Assembly (NCBI GenBank): GCA_028823235.1
Contig: JAPKBW010000004.1
Span: 62,001-126,000, forward strand
DNA from: Longimicrobiales bacterium
GTDB lineage: Bacteria > Gemmatimonadota > Gemmatimonadetes > Longimicrobiales > Gaopeijiaceae
Direction: 5' to 3'
DNA: 64,000 nucleotides
In this document: positions 26,363-35,165 of the stretch, piece by piece
How the letters are laid out: each line of letters begins with the position of its first letter
Numbering within the stretch: position 1 is the first letter of the stretch
Made by a program: the position numbers and the translations under genes
Notes under the pieces: generated by a model
The model's database searches: none
The model's input: the letters and a program-made list of their open reading frames with translations, nothing else
What the model was told of the DNA's origin: nothing

Positions 26363-27484
26363 TCAGGCGTCGTCGCGCAGGCTTCGGAGCAGCTCAGCTC
26401 TCCTACGATCGTAGACCCTCCGCTCTTCAACCGTGGGGGAACTCGTGACAAACGCTTCGTCGAGTGTCGCGACCTCGAGCAGTAGACTCTGCCGACTTCT
26501 AGGAGCCTCCTTGGCCGTAGCTGGGCCAGACCGAAGGACCAGCATACCACTTCCCGCGAGTATCATCGCGAGGATGAGCGCTGCCCACTCTACCGGAGGT
26601 GTCGCGGGCCCTTCCGTCTCGACGATGTTCACTGCCCCAGCGGTCACGTCCGTGCCCGCATAGCGCGAGTACGTCGACCCCGGCTCCAACTCGATGGGAT
26701 CGATCAATTCCAGGCCCTCCACTTCGATCGAGGGGGCCGGCTCGCGAATCAGCACGTCGAGTGCCTCCGCCAGCCCCTGATTAGGAATCGAGATGATTGG
26801 CGAGTCGACGTGATATCGAACGACGAAGAGTCGCTCACCCGGCGGAATCGCAGCGCGTACGACGAGGCGGCCGTCTTCATACTCCGCCGCGTCAAACGCA
26901 ATCTCGCCCTCGCCAGCGGTCACATCGGTGGCCTCCGCCGGAAGAAGATGGCTCCAGACAATGCCCCCCGTCCGAGTCACGACCGTACGCGCCTCGTCAT
27001 TGCGCAACTGAAATAGGTCTGTAACACGCCAGCCGACGGTATCGGGTTCGAAGAACACGCTCCGGGACTGGATCGGGAGTGCCATGCCTGCGGCCGGGGC
27101 CAGGATCGTATCGTACGTGTGGATCTCATACGCTGAGTCCAACTGAGCTACGTCGGTAATCGCCGGACCGAAATAGAGCACGCCGAGATGTCGAATGGAC
27201 GCAAAGAATACGTCCCGCCCCACCTGATCTGGCACCTCGGGGAGCGTGAATGTGAAGGCTCCACCTGAGCTCAGAGAGAGTGAATCAAGCCCGCCCTGCT
27301 CACCATTCGAAAGATGATGCAGTACGACGATCCCGGCCGTCAGAGCGGTATCGCCTACGTACGCGCTCCCGTTCAGTCGAAGCTCGGCCTCCTGCGCGTC
27401 GAGCGGAAATGTCGACGTGACGGCCAGCATCAGGAAGAGGAGCGCCCGGCGTGCACCGGCCGTCTCAGAGCGTGAAACGACCAA
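26363..27484 (-). CDS. Exported protein with C-terminal membrane anchor, unknown function
   Basis: A 373-residue protein I do not recognise. An N-terminal signal sequence ends near PLDAQ. The central ~260 residues are beta-rich and look periplasmic. One hydrophobic helix at about residues 305-322 (WAALILAMILAGSGMLVL) is followed by a short charged cytoplasmic tail. The middle has a carboxypeptidase-regulatory-like flavour (LNGSAYVGDTALTAGIVVL), which is weak. The start is a TTG at 27484 overlapping the preceding gene by 20 bases, so the true start may differ. It is co-transcribed with the nuclease-family gene and recO. Confidence 0.6.
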   Translation of the reverse strand: MVVSRSETAGARRALLFLMLAVTSTFPLDAQEAELRLNGSAYVGDTALTAGIVVLHHLSNGEQGGLDSLSLSSGGAFTFTLPEVPDQVGRDVFFASIRHLGVLYFGPAITDVAQLDSAYEIHTYDTILAPAAGMALPIQSRSVFFEPDTVGWRVTDLFQLRNDEARTVVTRTGGIVWSHLLPAEATDVTAGEGEIAFDAAEYEDGRLVVRAAIPPGERLFVVRYHVDSPIISIPNQGLAEALDVLIREPAPSIEVEGLELIDPIELEPGSTYSRYAGTDVTAGAVNIVETEGPATPPVEWAALILAMILAGSGMLVLRSGPATAKEAPRSRQSLLLEVATLDEAFVTSSPTVEERRVYDRRRAELLRSLRDDA

Positions 27485-28001
27485 AGTCCTCTGGGTTCAT
27501 CGCCCTAAGGTGTTCCTTGAGCTGATCCGCGTTCAGGCTTGCTTCTGCTGAGTCCCCAACTTCAACGTCGACCGCCAGGCCAGGGGATGCGTCGCCCTCA
27601 GCGATCTCAATATCGGTGTGGTCGAGGAGACTGTCGTCTGCGAAAAGGGTGGCCGCGCAACGAAGCGCGATCGCAATCGAATCCGAAGGTCTGGCGTCGA
27701 AGGAAATCACGTCCCCGTCCTGCTCAACCACCAACTCGGCGTAGTACGTACTCTTCTCGACTCCGGTAATGAGCACCTTGCGCACCTGTCCACCGAGCTT
27801 CTTCAACATGTCGCAGAGCAGATCGGCCGTGAGCGGACGCTGAAATGGGGCACCCGCCATATACGTGGCGATCGCTTTCGCTTCCGCCGGTCCGATCCAG
27901 ATGGGAAGCAACCGCCCCCCGCCCGTCTCCTGCAGGATGACGACCGGAGTGTCTGTGGTGCTATCCACCGCAAGGCTGTGAACCTCGACCTCGACCAACA
28001 C
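27465..28001 (-). CDS. Bifunctional nuclease (BFN/DUF151) family protein
   Basis: A 178-residue member of the BFN/DUF151 family. Conserved parts include VVILQETGGGRLLPIWIGPAEA near the N-terminus and ISFDARPSDSIAIALR in the middle. Plant homologues have DNase/RNase activity; bacterial roles are poorly defined. GTG at 28001 is preferred because GGAGGG lies nine bases upstream and the family normally starts just before this point; the frame stays open to TTG 28058. Confidence 0.8.
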   Translation of the reverse strand: MLVEVEVHSLAVDSTTDTPVVILQETGGGRLLPIWIGPAEAKAIATYMAGAPFQRPLTADLLCDMLKKLGGQVRKVLITGVEKSTYYAELVVEQDGDVISFDARPSDSIAIALRCAATLFADDSLLDHTDIEIAEGDASPGLAVDVEVGDSAEASLNADQLKEHLRAMNPEDFGRFTL

Positions 28002-28133
28002 GTTGAGGGACCCTCCGGACGACGGAAACATGAGCCATGACAGGCGCGATTCCACCAATACTCCCGAAAGACCCTAGGGTTCAGCCTCCCCAGATCAAAT
28101 CGCCCGGTGCGGACCGGCTCCGAGTCCTTCCGA

Positions 28134-29318
28134 TCAGCCTCCGACGGCAGTTTTAAGATCATCTGTTCGGTTCGTCAGTTCCCACGGGAAGAACTGAACC
28201 TCAGCTGAACCACCTGCTGTCGGCACACGCATCTCCGGTGTGCGGCCGAAGTGCCCGTAGGCAGCGGTCGCTGTGTAGATCGCGTTTCGCAGCCCGAGCG
28301 TCTCGATAATTTGAGCCGGACGAAAGTCGAATACGTCTGAAACAGCCTTCGACAAGTCTTCGTCCGGGATCTCGCCCGTGCCGAACGTCTGCACATGTAC
28401 TGAAACCGGCTCGATGACGCCGATTGCATAGGCCAACTGAATCTCACACCGGCGAGCGAGACCGGCAGCCACGACGTTCTTGGCAGCCCACCGCGACGCG
28501 TAAGCGGCCGAGCGGTCGACCTTGGTCGCGTCTTTTCCAGAGAACGCACCGCCGCCGTGACGGCCTACGCCACCATAGGTATCGACAATGATCTTCCGAC
28601 CCGTGAGGCCGGCATCGCCGTGAGGCCCACCGATGACGAAGCGGCCGGTTGGGTTGATATGCAGAGTGCAGTTATCCGGATCGTATAGATCCACCGGCAA
28701 CGCAGGCAGCACAACCTTCTCCACGATGCCAGCGACCAGATCCTCCTGGCGCACCTCCGGATCGTGCTGTGTGCTGACGACCACGGTGTGAATGCGCACG
28801 GGCCGATCGCCATCGAACTCGATCGTGACCTGCGCCTTCCCGTCCGGGCGCGCCCAGGGGAGTTCGCCGCTCTTCCGCACGGCAGCGAGCTGCTCGGTGA
28901 GAGCGTGCGCGTATTGGATCGTCGCCGGCATGAGTTCGTTCGTTTCGTCGGACGCGTAGCCGAACATCATCCCCTGATCGCCAGCCCCGCCGGTATCCAC
29001 ACCCATCGCGATGTCGGGCGACTGCTGGTCCAGACTGGTGAGAACTGCACACGTCGACCCGTCGATGCCGAAGTTCGCGTTCGTGTAACCAATGCGCTTC
29101 AGCGTGCCACGAATTACATCGGGCAGGTGTACGTACCCGGTCGTCGTGACTTCGCCAGCGACCATCACGAGGCCGGTGGTGACGAGTGTTTCGCACGCGA
29201 CCCGTGACGCTGGATCCTGAACCAGCATGTGGTCGAGAACCGCGTCGGAAATCTGGTCCGCCATCTTGTCTGGATGGCCTTCGGTCACGGACTCGGAAGT
29301 AAAGAGCGTCAAGCTCAC
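28134..29318 (-). CDS. metK: S-adenosylmethionine synthetase
   Basis: It makes S-adenosylmethionine from methionine and ATP. Signatures are [20 protein letters not shown] at the N-terminus, [12 protein letters not shown] (ATP-binding hexapeptide region) and [18 protein letters not shown]. The start is taken as GTG at 29318, which has GGAG five bases upstream and gives the usual N-terminus; the frame extends to a TTG at 29351. It lies after ptsI on the same strand with a small hairpin between them. Confidence 0.94.
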   Translation of the reverse strand: MSLTLFTSESVTEGHPDKMADQISDAVLDHMLVQDPASRVACETLVTTGLVMVAGEVTTTGYVHLPDVIRGTLKRIGYTNANFGIDGSTCAVLTSLDQQSPDIAMGVDTGGAGDQGMMFGYASDETNELMPATIQYAHALTEQLAAVRKSGELPWARPDGKAQVTIEFDGDRPVRIHTVVVSTQHDPEVRQEDLVAGIVEKVVLPALPVDLYDPDNCTLHINPTGRFVIGGPHGDAGLTGRKIIVDTYGGVGRHGGGAFSGKDATKVDRSAAYASRWAAKNVVAAGLARRCEIQLAYAIGVIEPVSVHVQTFGTGEIPDEDLSKAVSDVFDFRPAQIIETLGLRNAIYTATAAYGHFGRTPEMRVPTAGGSAEVQFFPWELTNRTDDLKTAVGG

Positions 29319-29358
29319 AGGTACTCCGTGGAGAATGCAGAAAGGGAACAACAGGCGA

Positions 29359-29383
29359 GCCGATGACAGGGCCTGCCATCGGC
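29359..29383 (-). other. Small perfect hairpin between ptsI and metK
   Basis: GCCGATG (29359-29365) and CATCGGC (29377-29383) form a 7-bp stem in the 134-base gap. It could end the PTS operon or shape the metK leader. It does not match a SAM riboswitch that I recognise. Confidence 0.4.
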
Positions 29384-29452
29384 AAAATCAACCAGAACCC
29401 TACACAAACGCCCGGCGACTGACAACGGATACCGCCAAGTGCATTGGGCCGC

Positions 29453-31249
29453 CTATTCCCCCGCGTGTTCCGGGAGTGAAAGGCTCCATCGCCCCGAGAA
29501 TGCCTCGAGGTCCACAGCACCCCCGATCCCCTCGACCAGACAGTCGATGACGTCCCGGCTCGTGGGCGCGGCAAGGGCCTTCCGTGCCGCTGTGCGGGCG
29601 TCCTCGATCCGGACAGCCCGAATGACCTTCTTGATTTCAGGAAGCGACGGCCACGCCATCGAGAGAGCCATAATGTCGAGACCCAGCATAAGGAAGGCGC
29701 CCAGAGGATTCGCCGCCATCTCACCACAGACACTGACCTCGATCCCGGCGGCCCTGCCCACTCGGGCGACTTGGTGAAGCTGGCGTACCACCGCAGGATG
29801 GAAGGGATTGTAGAGCTTGGCGAGGCGTGTATTTGTCCGATCGACGGCCAGCGTGTACTGAACCAGGTCGTTGGTACCGATGGAAAAGAAGTCGCTGTAC
29901 CTCGCCAACTCAGCGGCATCGAGAGCCGCCGCGGGCGTCTCGATCATGACGCCAACCTTGTATCCCGCATTGTAAGGAATTCCCGCGCGAGCCAGTCCGG
30001 CCGCCTCCTCCTCCAGAAGGGCCCGGACCTGCCGAATCTCCTCCACGTCATTGACGAGAGGCACCATGAATCGGACGTCACCGTGTGCCGTCGACCGCAA
30101 CAAGGCACGTAGCTGAGTTCGAAACAGCTCAGGTTCGTCGAGACAGACCCGAATCGCCCGCCACCCGAGGAAGGGATTCTCCTCTTGGGGCATGTGCAGG
30201 AACATCGGGAACTTGTCGCCCCCGAGGTCGAACGTCCGGATGTAGACAGCGCTCTGCGGGAAAGCCTCCGCGGCCGCCCGGTACGACTCATACTGCTCCT
30301 CTTCGCTCGGCATCGTATTTCGCCCGACGACGAGGAACTCGGTGCGGAAGAGCCCCACCCCCTGCGCTCCGTGCGCAATCGCCTGCGCAGACTCACCCGG
30401 GAGATCAAGATTCACCCGCAGCTCCACCTGCTGGCCATCTCGTGTGACCGGCTCGAGCGCGGTCACGATCGCGATCTCCTCCTCCCACTCCGAAATACGG
30501 GACAGACGGGCATCGAAGCTCCGGAGCTCGCGCTCGCCTGGATTCACAACCACACGTCCAATGCGCCCGTCCAGGATCGCCTGCTGACCGTCGTCCGTCG
30601 TGCTGGAGATCGTACCGAGACCCACCACCGCTGGGACCTGAAGTGATCGAGCGAGCATCACCCAGTGGGCGGTGCGTGTGCCCTGATCCGTCGCGATCCC
30701 CACCACGTAGTCCAGATCGAGCTGCATGGTCAGACTCGGCGTCATATTCTTCGCCACGATGATGACCTTCTGTCCCAGCTCGGCGAGATCGGTCGGATCG
30801 TTCTTTCCGAGGAGCCTGTGAAGAATCCGGATCATGAAATCTTCAAGATCGTTGAGCCGGTCGAGCACCATAGGATGCGACGTGCGATTCCACATCGAGC
30901 GCAGCTCAAGCATGCGCAGTTCGAAGGCCCGCTCCGCCGACAGCCGGTTCTCCCGGATGTATCGAAGGGTGCCGTCTAGGACCTCCGGGTCCTCGAGCAT
31001 GAGGAGCTGCGGGTCGAAGATTCGTGCTTCTACAAGGCCCAGCCGGCCCTCCGTGAGAGCCTTGAGTTCATGGAGGTGCTCGCCTGCCCAGGAGAGCACC
31101 TCCTGGAAACGCGCGATCTCCCGATCTACTTCGGCATCTGCAATTGACTGGTGGGGCACGACCGGCACGCCCCATTCCAGCTGGAAAACCTGACCCGCGG
31201 CCATACCTTCCGACGCGGGGGAGCCATCAAGAATGGTCGAGACCGTCAC
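29453..31249 (-). CDS. ptsI: PTS enzyme I (PEP-protein phosphotransferase)
   Basis: The first PTS enzyme: it takes phosphate from PEP onto a His and passes it to HPr. The 598 residues include an HPr-binding helical region, the active-site His about residue 195 in GTRTAHWVMLARS, and a PEP-binding TIM barrel with LFRTEFL and the catalytic Cys in VSVCGEMAANP. The His segment has TAHWVMLAR where many enzymes have TSHTAIMAR. The start is a GTG overlapping the HPr stop by four bases, so translation of the two is probably coupled. Confidence 0.93.
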   Translation of the reverse strand: MTVSTILDGSPASEGMAAGQVFQLEWGVPVVPHQSIADAEVDREIARFQEVLSWAGEHLHELKALTEGRLGLVEARIFDPQLLMLEDPEVLDGTLRYIRENRLSAERAFELRMLELRSMWNRTSHPMVLDRLNDLEDFMIRILHRLLGKNDPTDLAELGQKVIIVAKNMTPSLTMQLDLDYVVGIATDQGTRTAHWVMLARSLQVPAVVGLGTISSTTDDGQQAILDGRIGRVVVNPGERELRSFDARLSRISEWEEEIAIVTALEPVTRDGQQVELRVNLDLPGESAQAIAHGAQGVGLFRTEFLVVGRNTMPSEEEQYESYRAAAEAFPQSAVYIRTFDLGGDKFPMFLHMPQEENPFLGWRAIRVCLDEPELFRTQLRALLRSTAHGDVRFMVPLVNDVEEIRQVRALLEEEAAGLARAGIPYNAGYKVGVMIETPAAALDAAELARYSDFFSIGTNDLVQYTLAVDRTNTRLAKLYNPFHPAVVRQLHQVARVGRAAGIEVSVCGEMAANPLGAFLMLGLDIMALSMAWPSLPEIKKVIRAVRIEDARTAARKALAAPTSRDVIDCLVEGIGGAVDLEAFSGRWSLSLPEHAGE

Positions 31250-31530
31250 GCCTCCACCTCCCCAAAGCCCCGCCCCACCAGAGCCGCGAGCGCGCCTACT
31301 GCGTCGACGGCGTCCTCCCCTTCGGCCGAGATCCGGAGCTGACTCCCCATTTCGGCCGCGAGCATGAGCACCCCCATGATGCTCTTCCCGTTCACCTCGA
31401 GCCCGTCCTTCTCGAGTCGTACCTCTGACGAGAAAGTGCCGGCCAGCTTGACCAGTTCGGAAGCCGGACGAGCGTGCATACCCGCGTGATTCACGATCTC
31501 GACAGTGCGTTCCACGTTGGTCTCATTCAT
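31246..31530 (-). CDS. ptsH: PTS phosphocarrier protein HPr
   Basis: A 94-residue HPr. The phospho-His is about residue 19 in GMHARPAS. The HPr-kinase target Ser is about residue 50 in NGKSIMGVLML, so both the transport and the regulatory phosphorylation sites are kept. ATG at 31530 overlaps the IID stop as ATGA. It lies between the mannose-type permease genes and ptsI, and hprK is in the same cluster. Confidence 0.93.
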   Translation of the reverse strand: MNETNVERTVEIVNHAGMHARPASELVKLAGTFSSEVRLEKDGLEVNGKSIMGVLMLAAEMGSQLRISAEGEDAVDAVGALAALVGRGFGEVEA

Positions 31531-32279
31531 CCGGACACTCCCCATGCGGCGATCAGACCGATCGCGGATACCGTGGCAATCGCGGCGGGCCGCCACGTCC
31601 TGTGTCCACCAACCACCCCTGCACCGAAGCCACACGCTGCAAGGCCGACCCAACCCGCCCCCGACTCGCCGAGCCCTCCCTGCCCTCCAATGAGAGCCCC
31701 TGCCAGTCCCCCGAGAGCGAGGACCAGCAGCGGTTGCAGTCGAGCGGTGAGGCCCGTCAGGTCCGCCTCAGCCAGTCGGCGACCAACGTTTCGGCCTGCT
31801 TCAAGCCCAGTCCGCAGCCCCCATGCCCGCAGCCAGAGATGGCCGACATTGTACACCACGAGGAAGAGACAGATCGCCGCCCAACCGGGCAAGCCGATCC
31901 AGAAGAGGGCCAGGGTGCTCACAGACACAGCGGGCAACCAGGTAGCCCAGACCAGAGCGTCTCCCAGGCTGCCGAGCGGGCCGCGGACGGCAATCTTGAA
32001 ACGGCGAATTGTTTCGGCGTCTTCTCTCTCGCTCTCCATACGGAGAGATGCCCCCAGAGCAACCGACGCCAAGTAGGGATGTGCGTTGAAGTGCTCCAGG
32101 TGTCGGTCCAGGGCCGCCTCTACAGCCGCCGGGTCGTCCGGGAACAGTCTTCTCAGGCCGGGCAGCATCGAGAAGCCGAAGCCGGCGCCCAGCATCGTGT
32201 GATAGTTCCAGGCGCCCTGGATCAGAAGAGATCGAAGGAAAATACTGATCACCGTGGTTCGCGGCAGCTTGCCAGTCAC
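31527..32279 (-). CDS. PTS mannose/fructose/sorbose-family IID component
   Basis: A membrane component of a mannose-type PTS permease, 250 residues. It begins with a helical cytoplasmic region (LRSLLIQGAWNYHTMLGAGF, LFPDDPAAVEAALDRHLEHFN) and ends with several hydrophobic helices, as expected for IID. GTG at 32279 overlaps the IIC stop as GTGA, and its own stop overlaps the HPr ATG. The transported sugar cannot be told from sequence. Confidence 0.85.
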   Translation of the reverse strand: MTGKLPRTTVISIFLRSLLIQGAWNYHTMLGAGFGFSMLPGLRRLFPDDPAAVEAALDRHLEHFNAHPYLASVALGASLRMESEREDAETIRRFKIAVRGPLGSLGDALVWATWLPAVSVSTLALFWIGLPGWAAICLFLVVYNVGHLWLRAWGLRTGLEAGRNVGRRLAEADLTGLTARLQPLLVLALGGLAGALIGGQGGLGESGAGWVGLAACGFGAGVVGGHRTWRPAAIATVSAIGLIAAWGVSG

Positions 32280-32941
32280 AGGAGTCGCGCCCCTATGATT
32301 CCGAGTGTGATCCCTGCCGCGAACAAAGTGCGACGACGACGAAATCCCCCGAGGTCGTGCAGAAGGATGCCTGCGGACACCGCTCCTCCGACGAGTAGAA
32401 GCCCGGTCGATGCGGACGAGGACAGCGGCCACCGATCTACGACAGAGCCGATAAGCAGGCGTCCCGAGAGCACACCGGTCATGGTCACCGCGCTACCACG
32501 GAGAAAGTCCGCCGCGATAGCGATGAGGTGAGAGAGACCCGGCGGAAAGCCCGAAGCCGTGTTGGACCCGGGTTCGGGAACCAGCCATGAATTGAAATGC
32601 CGTTGTGCATTCACGGAAGCACCCCCGATCTGACCCCAGACAAGCCCAACGGCAACCGCGACCGGGACTGCTCCAGCCCCCGAGAATGGCGCAGCCACCG
32701 CTACCGCCACGGCGGTGGCGGTGGCCCCTTCTGGAAAACGAGCTCCGCCCGTTGGAAACGACACCAGGAGATAAAGCTCGAGGACCGCCCCGATCCCAAT
32801 CCCCAGTTCCATGTCACCGACCGCCCACCCCATTACAGCCCCCACGACGAGGGGCCTTGAGATCATGAACTGACCCACAGCAGTACCATCGAGACCTAGG
32901 AGTCCACCGAGTAGGCCGAGGCGAAGAAGATCTGGTGGCAT
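32276..32941 (-). CDS. PTS mannose/sorbose-family IIC component
   Basis: A 221-residue polytopic protein with about six hydrophobic stretches, in line with IIC of the mannose/sorbose PTS. The N-terminal LLGLDGTAVGQFMISRPLVV and MELGIGIGAVLELYLL regions carry the family pattern. It is somewhat shorter than many IIC proteins. It follows IIB closely and overlaps IID by four bases. Confidence 0.82.
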   Translation of the reverse strand: MPPDLLRLGLLGGLLGLDGTAVGQFMISRPLVVGAVMGWAVGDMELGIGIGAVLELYLLVSFPTGGARFPEGATATAVAVAVAAPFSGAGAVPVAVAVGLVWGQIGGASVNAQRHFNSWLVPEPGSNTASGFPPGLSHLIAIAADFLRGSAVTMTGVLSGRLLIGSVVDRWPLSSSASTGLLLVGGAVSAGILLHDLGGFRRRRTLFAAGITLGIIGARLL

Positions 32942-32949
32942 GCGTTGGA

Positions 32950-33429
32950 TCAGTCCTTGAGCAGCGTCGAAAGACTGACTCGATGGGCATCAGGAAGGTC
33001 ACGAGCGCTCAATTCGACCCCTTCTGCGGCGATCGTGCGCAGGCTCTCGCGGTCCTTTTGGGTCACATATAGATAGGGAAGCAGCTCTTTGCGGCCGGGG
33101 CCATGGTGAATTCCGCCGAGGTTGACCTCTTCACCCGAGAGTAATCCCCCTTCGGCAAGGCGTCGCATCGTTCCGATGTCACGGGTCAGCAGAATCACGC
33201 GACGGTCAGACGTGCCCCATTCGGGGAGCCGGTCACGCGCATCGTCGACGTTGGCAAAGATGACCTCAGGCCCACCAGCAGCCAGTTCATAGAGCTGCTT
33301 TTCCCAGTCGCTGTCCGCGAGTTCATCATCGACGAGGACAAAGCAGTCAGGACGGAGCTGGTGACCCCAGCCAATAACTACCTGGCCGTGAATCAGGCGT
33401 TCATCGATCCGGCGGAGAACGATCGACAC
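32950..33429 (-). CDS. PTS mannose/fructose/sorbose-family IIB component
   Basis: A cytoplasmic phosphotransfer subunit of about 159 residues. The active-site His is about residue 14 in RRIDERLIHGQVVIGW. The length is normal for a free-standing IIB domain. GTG at 33429 is used because it gives the conserved N-terminus; the longer open frame overlaps IIA. It lies eight bases after the IIA stop. Confidence 0.87.
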   Translation of the reverse strand: MSIVLRRIDERLIHGQVVIGWGHQLRPDCFVLVDDELADSDWEKQLYELAAGGPEVIFANVDDARDRLPEWGTSDRRVILLTRDIGTMRRLAEGGLLSGEEVNLGGIHHGPGRKELLPYLYVTQKDRESLRTIAAEGVELSARDLPDAHRVSLSTLLKD

Positions 33430-33437
33430 GCCTGTTC

Positions 33438-33827
33438 TTATCGCTTGACGAGGGATTGACGAATCGCCTCGCGGCCATGGTCGATCGCTCGCTCCGCCAA
33501 TTCGTCGATCGGGAGTTCGCGATGGAATACGAAGTCGAGGAGCATAGGAAGATTCACTCCGGACACGACCACTCGTCGGACGCTGCCTCGGCATGAAGAG
33601 AGAGCGGCCACCCCACAACTTCCTGCCTGCAAATCGACGAACAGGATGACTGGCCCGTCGCCCAGTGCCTGGTCCAGGTCGGCCCGAAGCTGGACCGGGT
33701 TCTTGCCATCATTCGACAGAGGATGGAGTCCGTCCGCGGCACCGCCAGCAATCTTGCGAACCGCGTCGACCATGGCTCTCGCCATAGGGCCATGCGCCAA
33801 TACGACTCCGCGCACCGACTTACTCAT
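33438..33827 (-). CDS. PTS mannose-type IIA component
   Basis: A 129-residue EIIA of the mannose family. The phospho-His is about residue 12 in VLAHGPMARAM. It accepts phosphate from HPr and passes it to IIB. It overlaps the 3' end of hprK by eight bases, so kinase and phosphocarrier are coupled. It is shorter than the fused IIAB of E. coli ManX, in keeping with a separate IIB gene. Confidence 0.86.
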   Translation of the reverse strand: MSKSVRGVVLAHGPMARAMVDAVRKIAGGAADGLHPLSNDGKNPVQLRADLDQALGDGPVILFVDLQAGSCGVAALSSCRGSVRRVVVSGVNLPMLLDFVFHRELPIDELAERAIDHGREAIRQSLVKR

Positions 33828-34764
33828 AGTCCTGCTCCAGGTACTGCTTGAGCTTCGTGTCGAACGCTCGGGCGGAGTGGACGCCGCTGAACTTCAGGAG
33901 GTGGTTCATGGCCACGACCTCGGAAATGACCGTGATGTTTTTGCCCGGATTGAGCGGGACCGTCACGCGAGGTATCTGTACTTCCAGTACCTCGAGAAAA
34001 TCTTCCTCCAGCCCCGTGCGAGAGTACGAGCGATTTTGATCCCACAGCTCGAGATTCACGATGACCTCGATTCGCTTCTGCTGCCGCGTGGCGCGGACGC
34101 CGAAGAGAGCCGAAATGTCGATAATGCCGACGCCTCGAATCTCCATGTGGTGCCCCTGGCGCTCGTGCGCTCGCCCCATGAGGACATCGTTTCCCTGGCG
34201 ACTGACCATCACCAGGTCGTCGGCGACCAACCGATGGCCTCGTTCGACGAGATCGAGCACACATTCACTCTTTCCGACCCCACTCTCGCCGACAAATAAC
34301 AGTCCAACCCCGTACACGCTGGCGAGTGAACCGTGGAGAGTAGTCGACGGCGCCAAGGACAGCTCGAGAAACGGCTTAGCGAAGCGGTACAAAGCCTTGG
34401 TACTTCGAGGCGTCCTCAGGACTGGCACCCCGTGACGGGTCGCAGCCTCCAGAAAGTAGGTAGGGACGTCTAGCCCTTTCGAAACGAAGACCGCCGGCAC
34501 GGAGAACGCGAACAACCCGTCCAGTACGGTACCGGCAGCTTCAGGCTCGAGCGTCCCGAGGTATGTCATCTCCGTCTCACCGAAGACCCACATGCGGCCC
34601 TCCGGGACGCGGTCAGTGTAGCCGACGAGCGCCAGGCCCGGCGAGGTGATGTCAGCGTCGCCCGCCTGACGATCTAGCGGAGCCTCAGGATTAAGGTGCT
34701 CAAGAGCCAGAGTCTCCTTCTTGGCGTCCAGGATCTCCTGCACGGAGATGGTCTTACCGCTCAC
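33820..34764 (-). CDS. hprK: HPr kinase/phosphorylase
   Basis: It phosphorylates and dephosphorylates the regulatory Ser of HPr. The 314 residues contain an N-terminal domain, the conserved TTLHGSL, Walker A GESGVGKS at about 159-166, and the HprK signature MEIRGVGIIDI at about 207-217. It starts with GTG at 34764. It follows hpf and begins the IIA-IIB-IIC-IID-HPr-EI series, so its target is encoded in the same operon. No rapZ or rpoN is next to it, unlike the common proteobacterial arrangement. Confidence 0.93.
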   Translation of the reverse strand: MSGKTISVQEILDAKKETLALEHLNPEAPLDRQAGDADITSPGLALVGYTDRVPEGRMWVFGETEMTYLGTLEPEAAGTVLDGLFAFSVPAVFVSKGLDVPTYFLEAATRHGVPVLRTPRSTKALYRFAKPFLELSLAPSTTLHGSLASVYGVGLLFVGESGVGKSECVLDLVERGHRLVADDLVMVSRQGNDVLMGRAHERQGHHMEIRGVGIIDISALFGVRATRQQKRIEVIVNLELWDQNRSYSRTGLEEDFLEVLEVQIPRVTVPLNPGKNITVISEVVAMNHLLKFSGVHSARAFDTKLKQYLEQDYE

Positions 34765-34792
34765 TCGTCGATTTCTCCCGCGCTAGGTCGGT

Positions 34793-35119
34793 TCACTCCG
34801 TAGCGAGCCCTTCCGAGAGAGGCGTCCCCTGATGATCAACCCGCTTCTCGCGCTGATCTTTCAGAATCCGCTTCATCCTGTCCAGCACTTGAGTGAGAGC
34901 CTTCCCGAAACCCTCACCCTCGCCTCGCGCAGCCACCTGAGGCTCGCGATCTACGTGGACGATGACCTCGACCTTCTGAGTGTGCTTCTCGTCGGTATAT
35001 ATGACGTCCGCATGGGTGGCCCGTTGGTCGAACTTGTCGAGCGCTGCGAACGTTTTCGCGGTTCGTGCCAGAACTCGGCGCGGGACTTCACAATGCCTTT
35101 CGGTGATCGTGACCTTCAA
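34793..35119 (-). CDS. hpf: Ribosome hibernation-promoting factor, short form
   Basis: A 108-residue member of the HPF/RaiA (sigma-54 modulation) family, which binds the 30S decoding centre and silences ribosomes in stationary phase. The beta-alpha-beta-beta-beta-alpha pattern is seen in LKVTITERH, EVIVHVDRE and GFGKALTQVLDRMKRILKDQ. The long-form dimerisation domain is absent. A TTG at 35119 is chosen because a full AAGGAGG lies six bases upstream and no ATG or GTG fits. It precedes hprK by 28 bases. Confidence 0.85.
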   Translation of the reverse strand: MKVTITERHCEVPRRVLARTAKTFAALDKFDQRATHADVIYTDEKHTQKVEVIVHVDREPQVAARGEGEGFGKALTQVLDRMKRILKDQREKRVDHQGTPLSEGLATE

Positions 35120-35125
35120 GTCACA

Positions 35126-35132
35126 CCTCCTT
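35126..35132 (-). promoter_or_regulatory. Strong Shine-Dalgarno site of hpf
   Basis: AAGGAGG on the minus strand lies six bases before TTG 35119. It fixes the non-ATG start of hpf and is one of the best ribosome-binding sites in the window. Confidence 0.75.
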
Positions 35133-35165
35133 GAGGGACCTGTGGTATCGCACTCCAATGGGAAT

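Noticed and set aside
29319-29452. SAM riboswitch upstream of metK
   Set aside because: Only a simple 7-bp hairpin is present; the multi-helix core of known SAM riboswitch classes is not seen.
28672-29919. 415-codon minus-strand frame across metK and the end of ptsI
   Set aside because: It is out of frame with both genes, crosses their boundary and has Arg/Ser-rich shadow composition.
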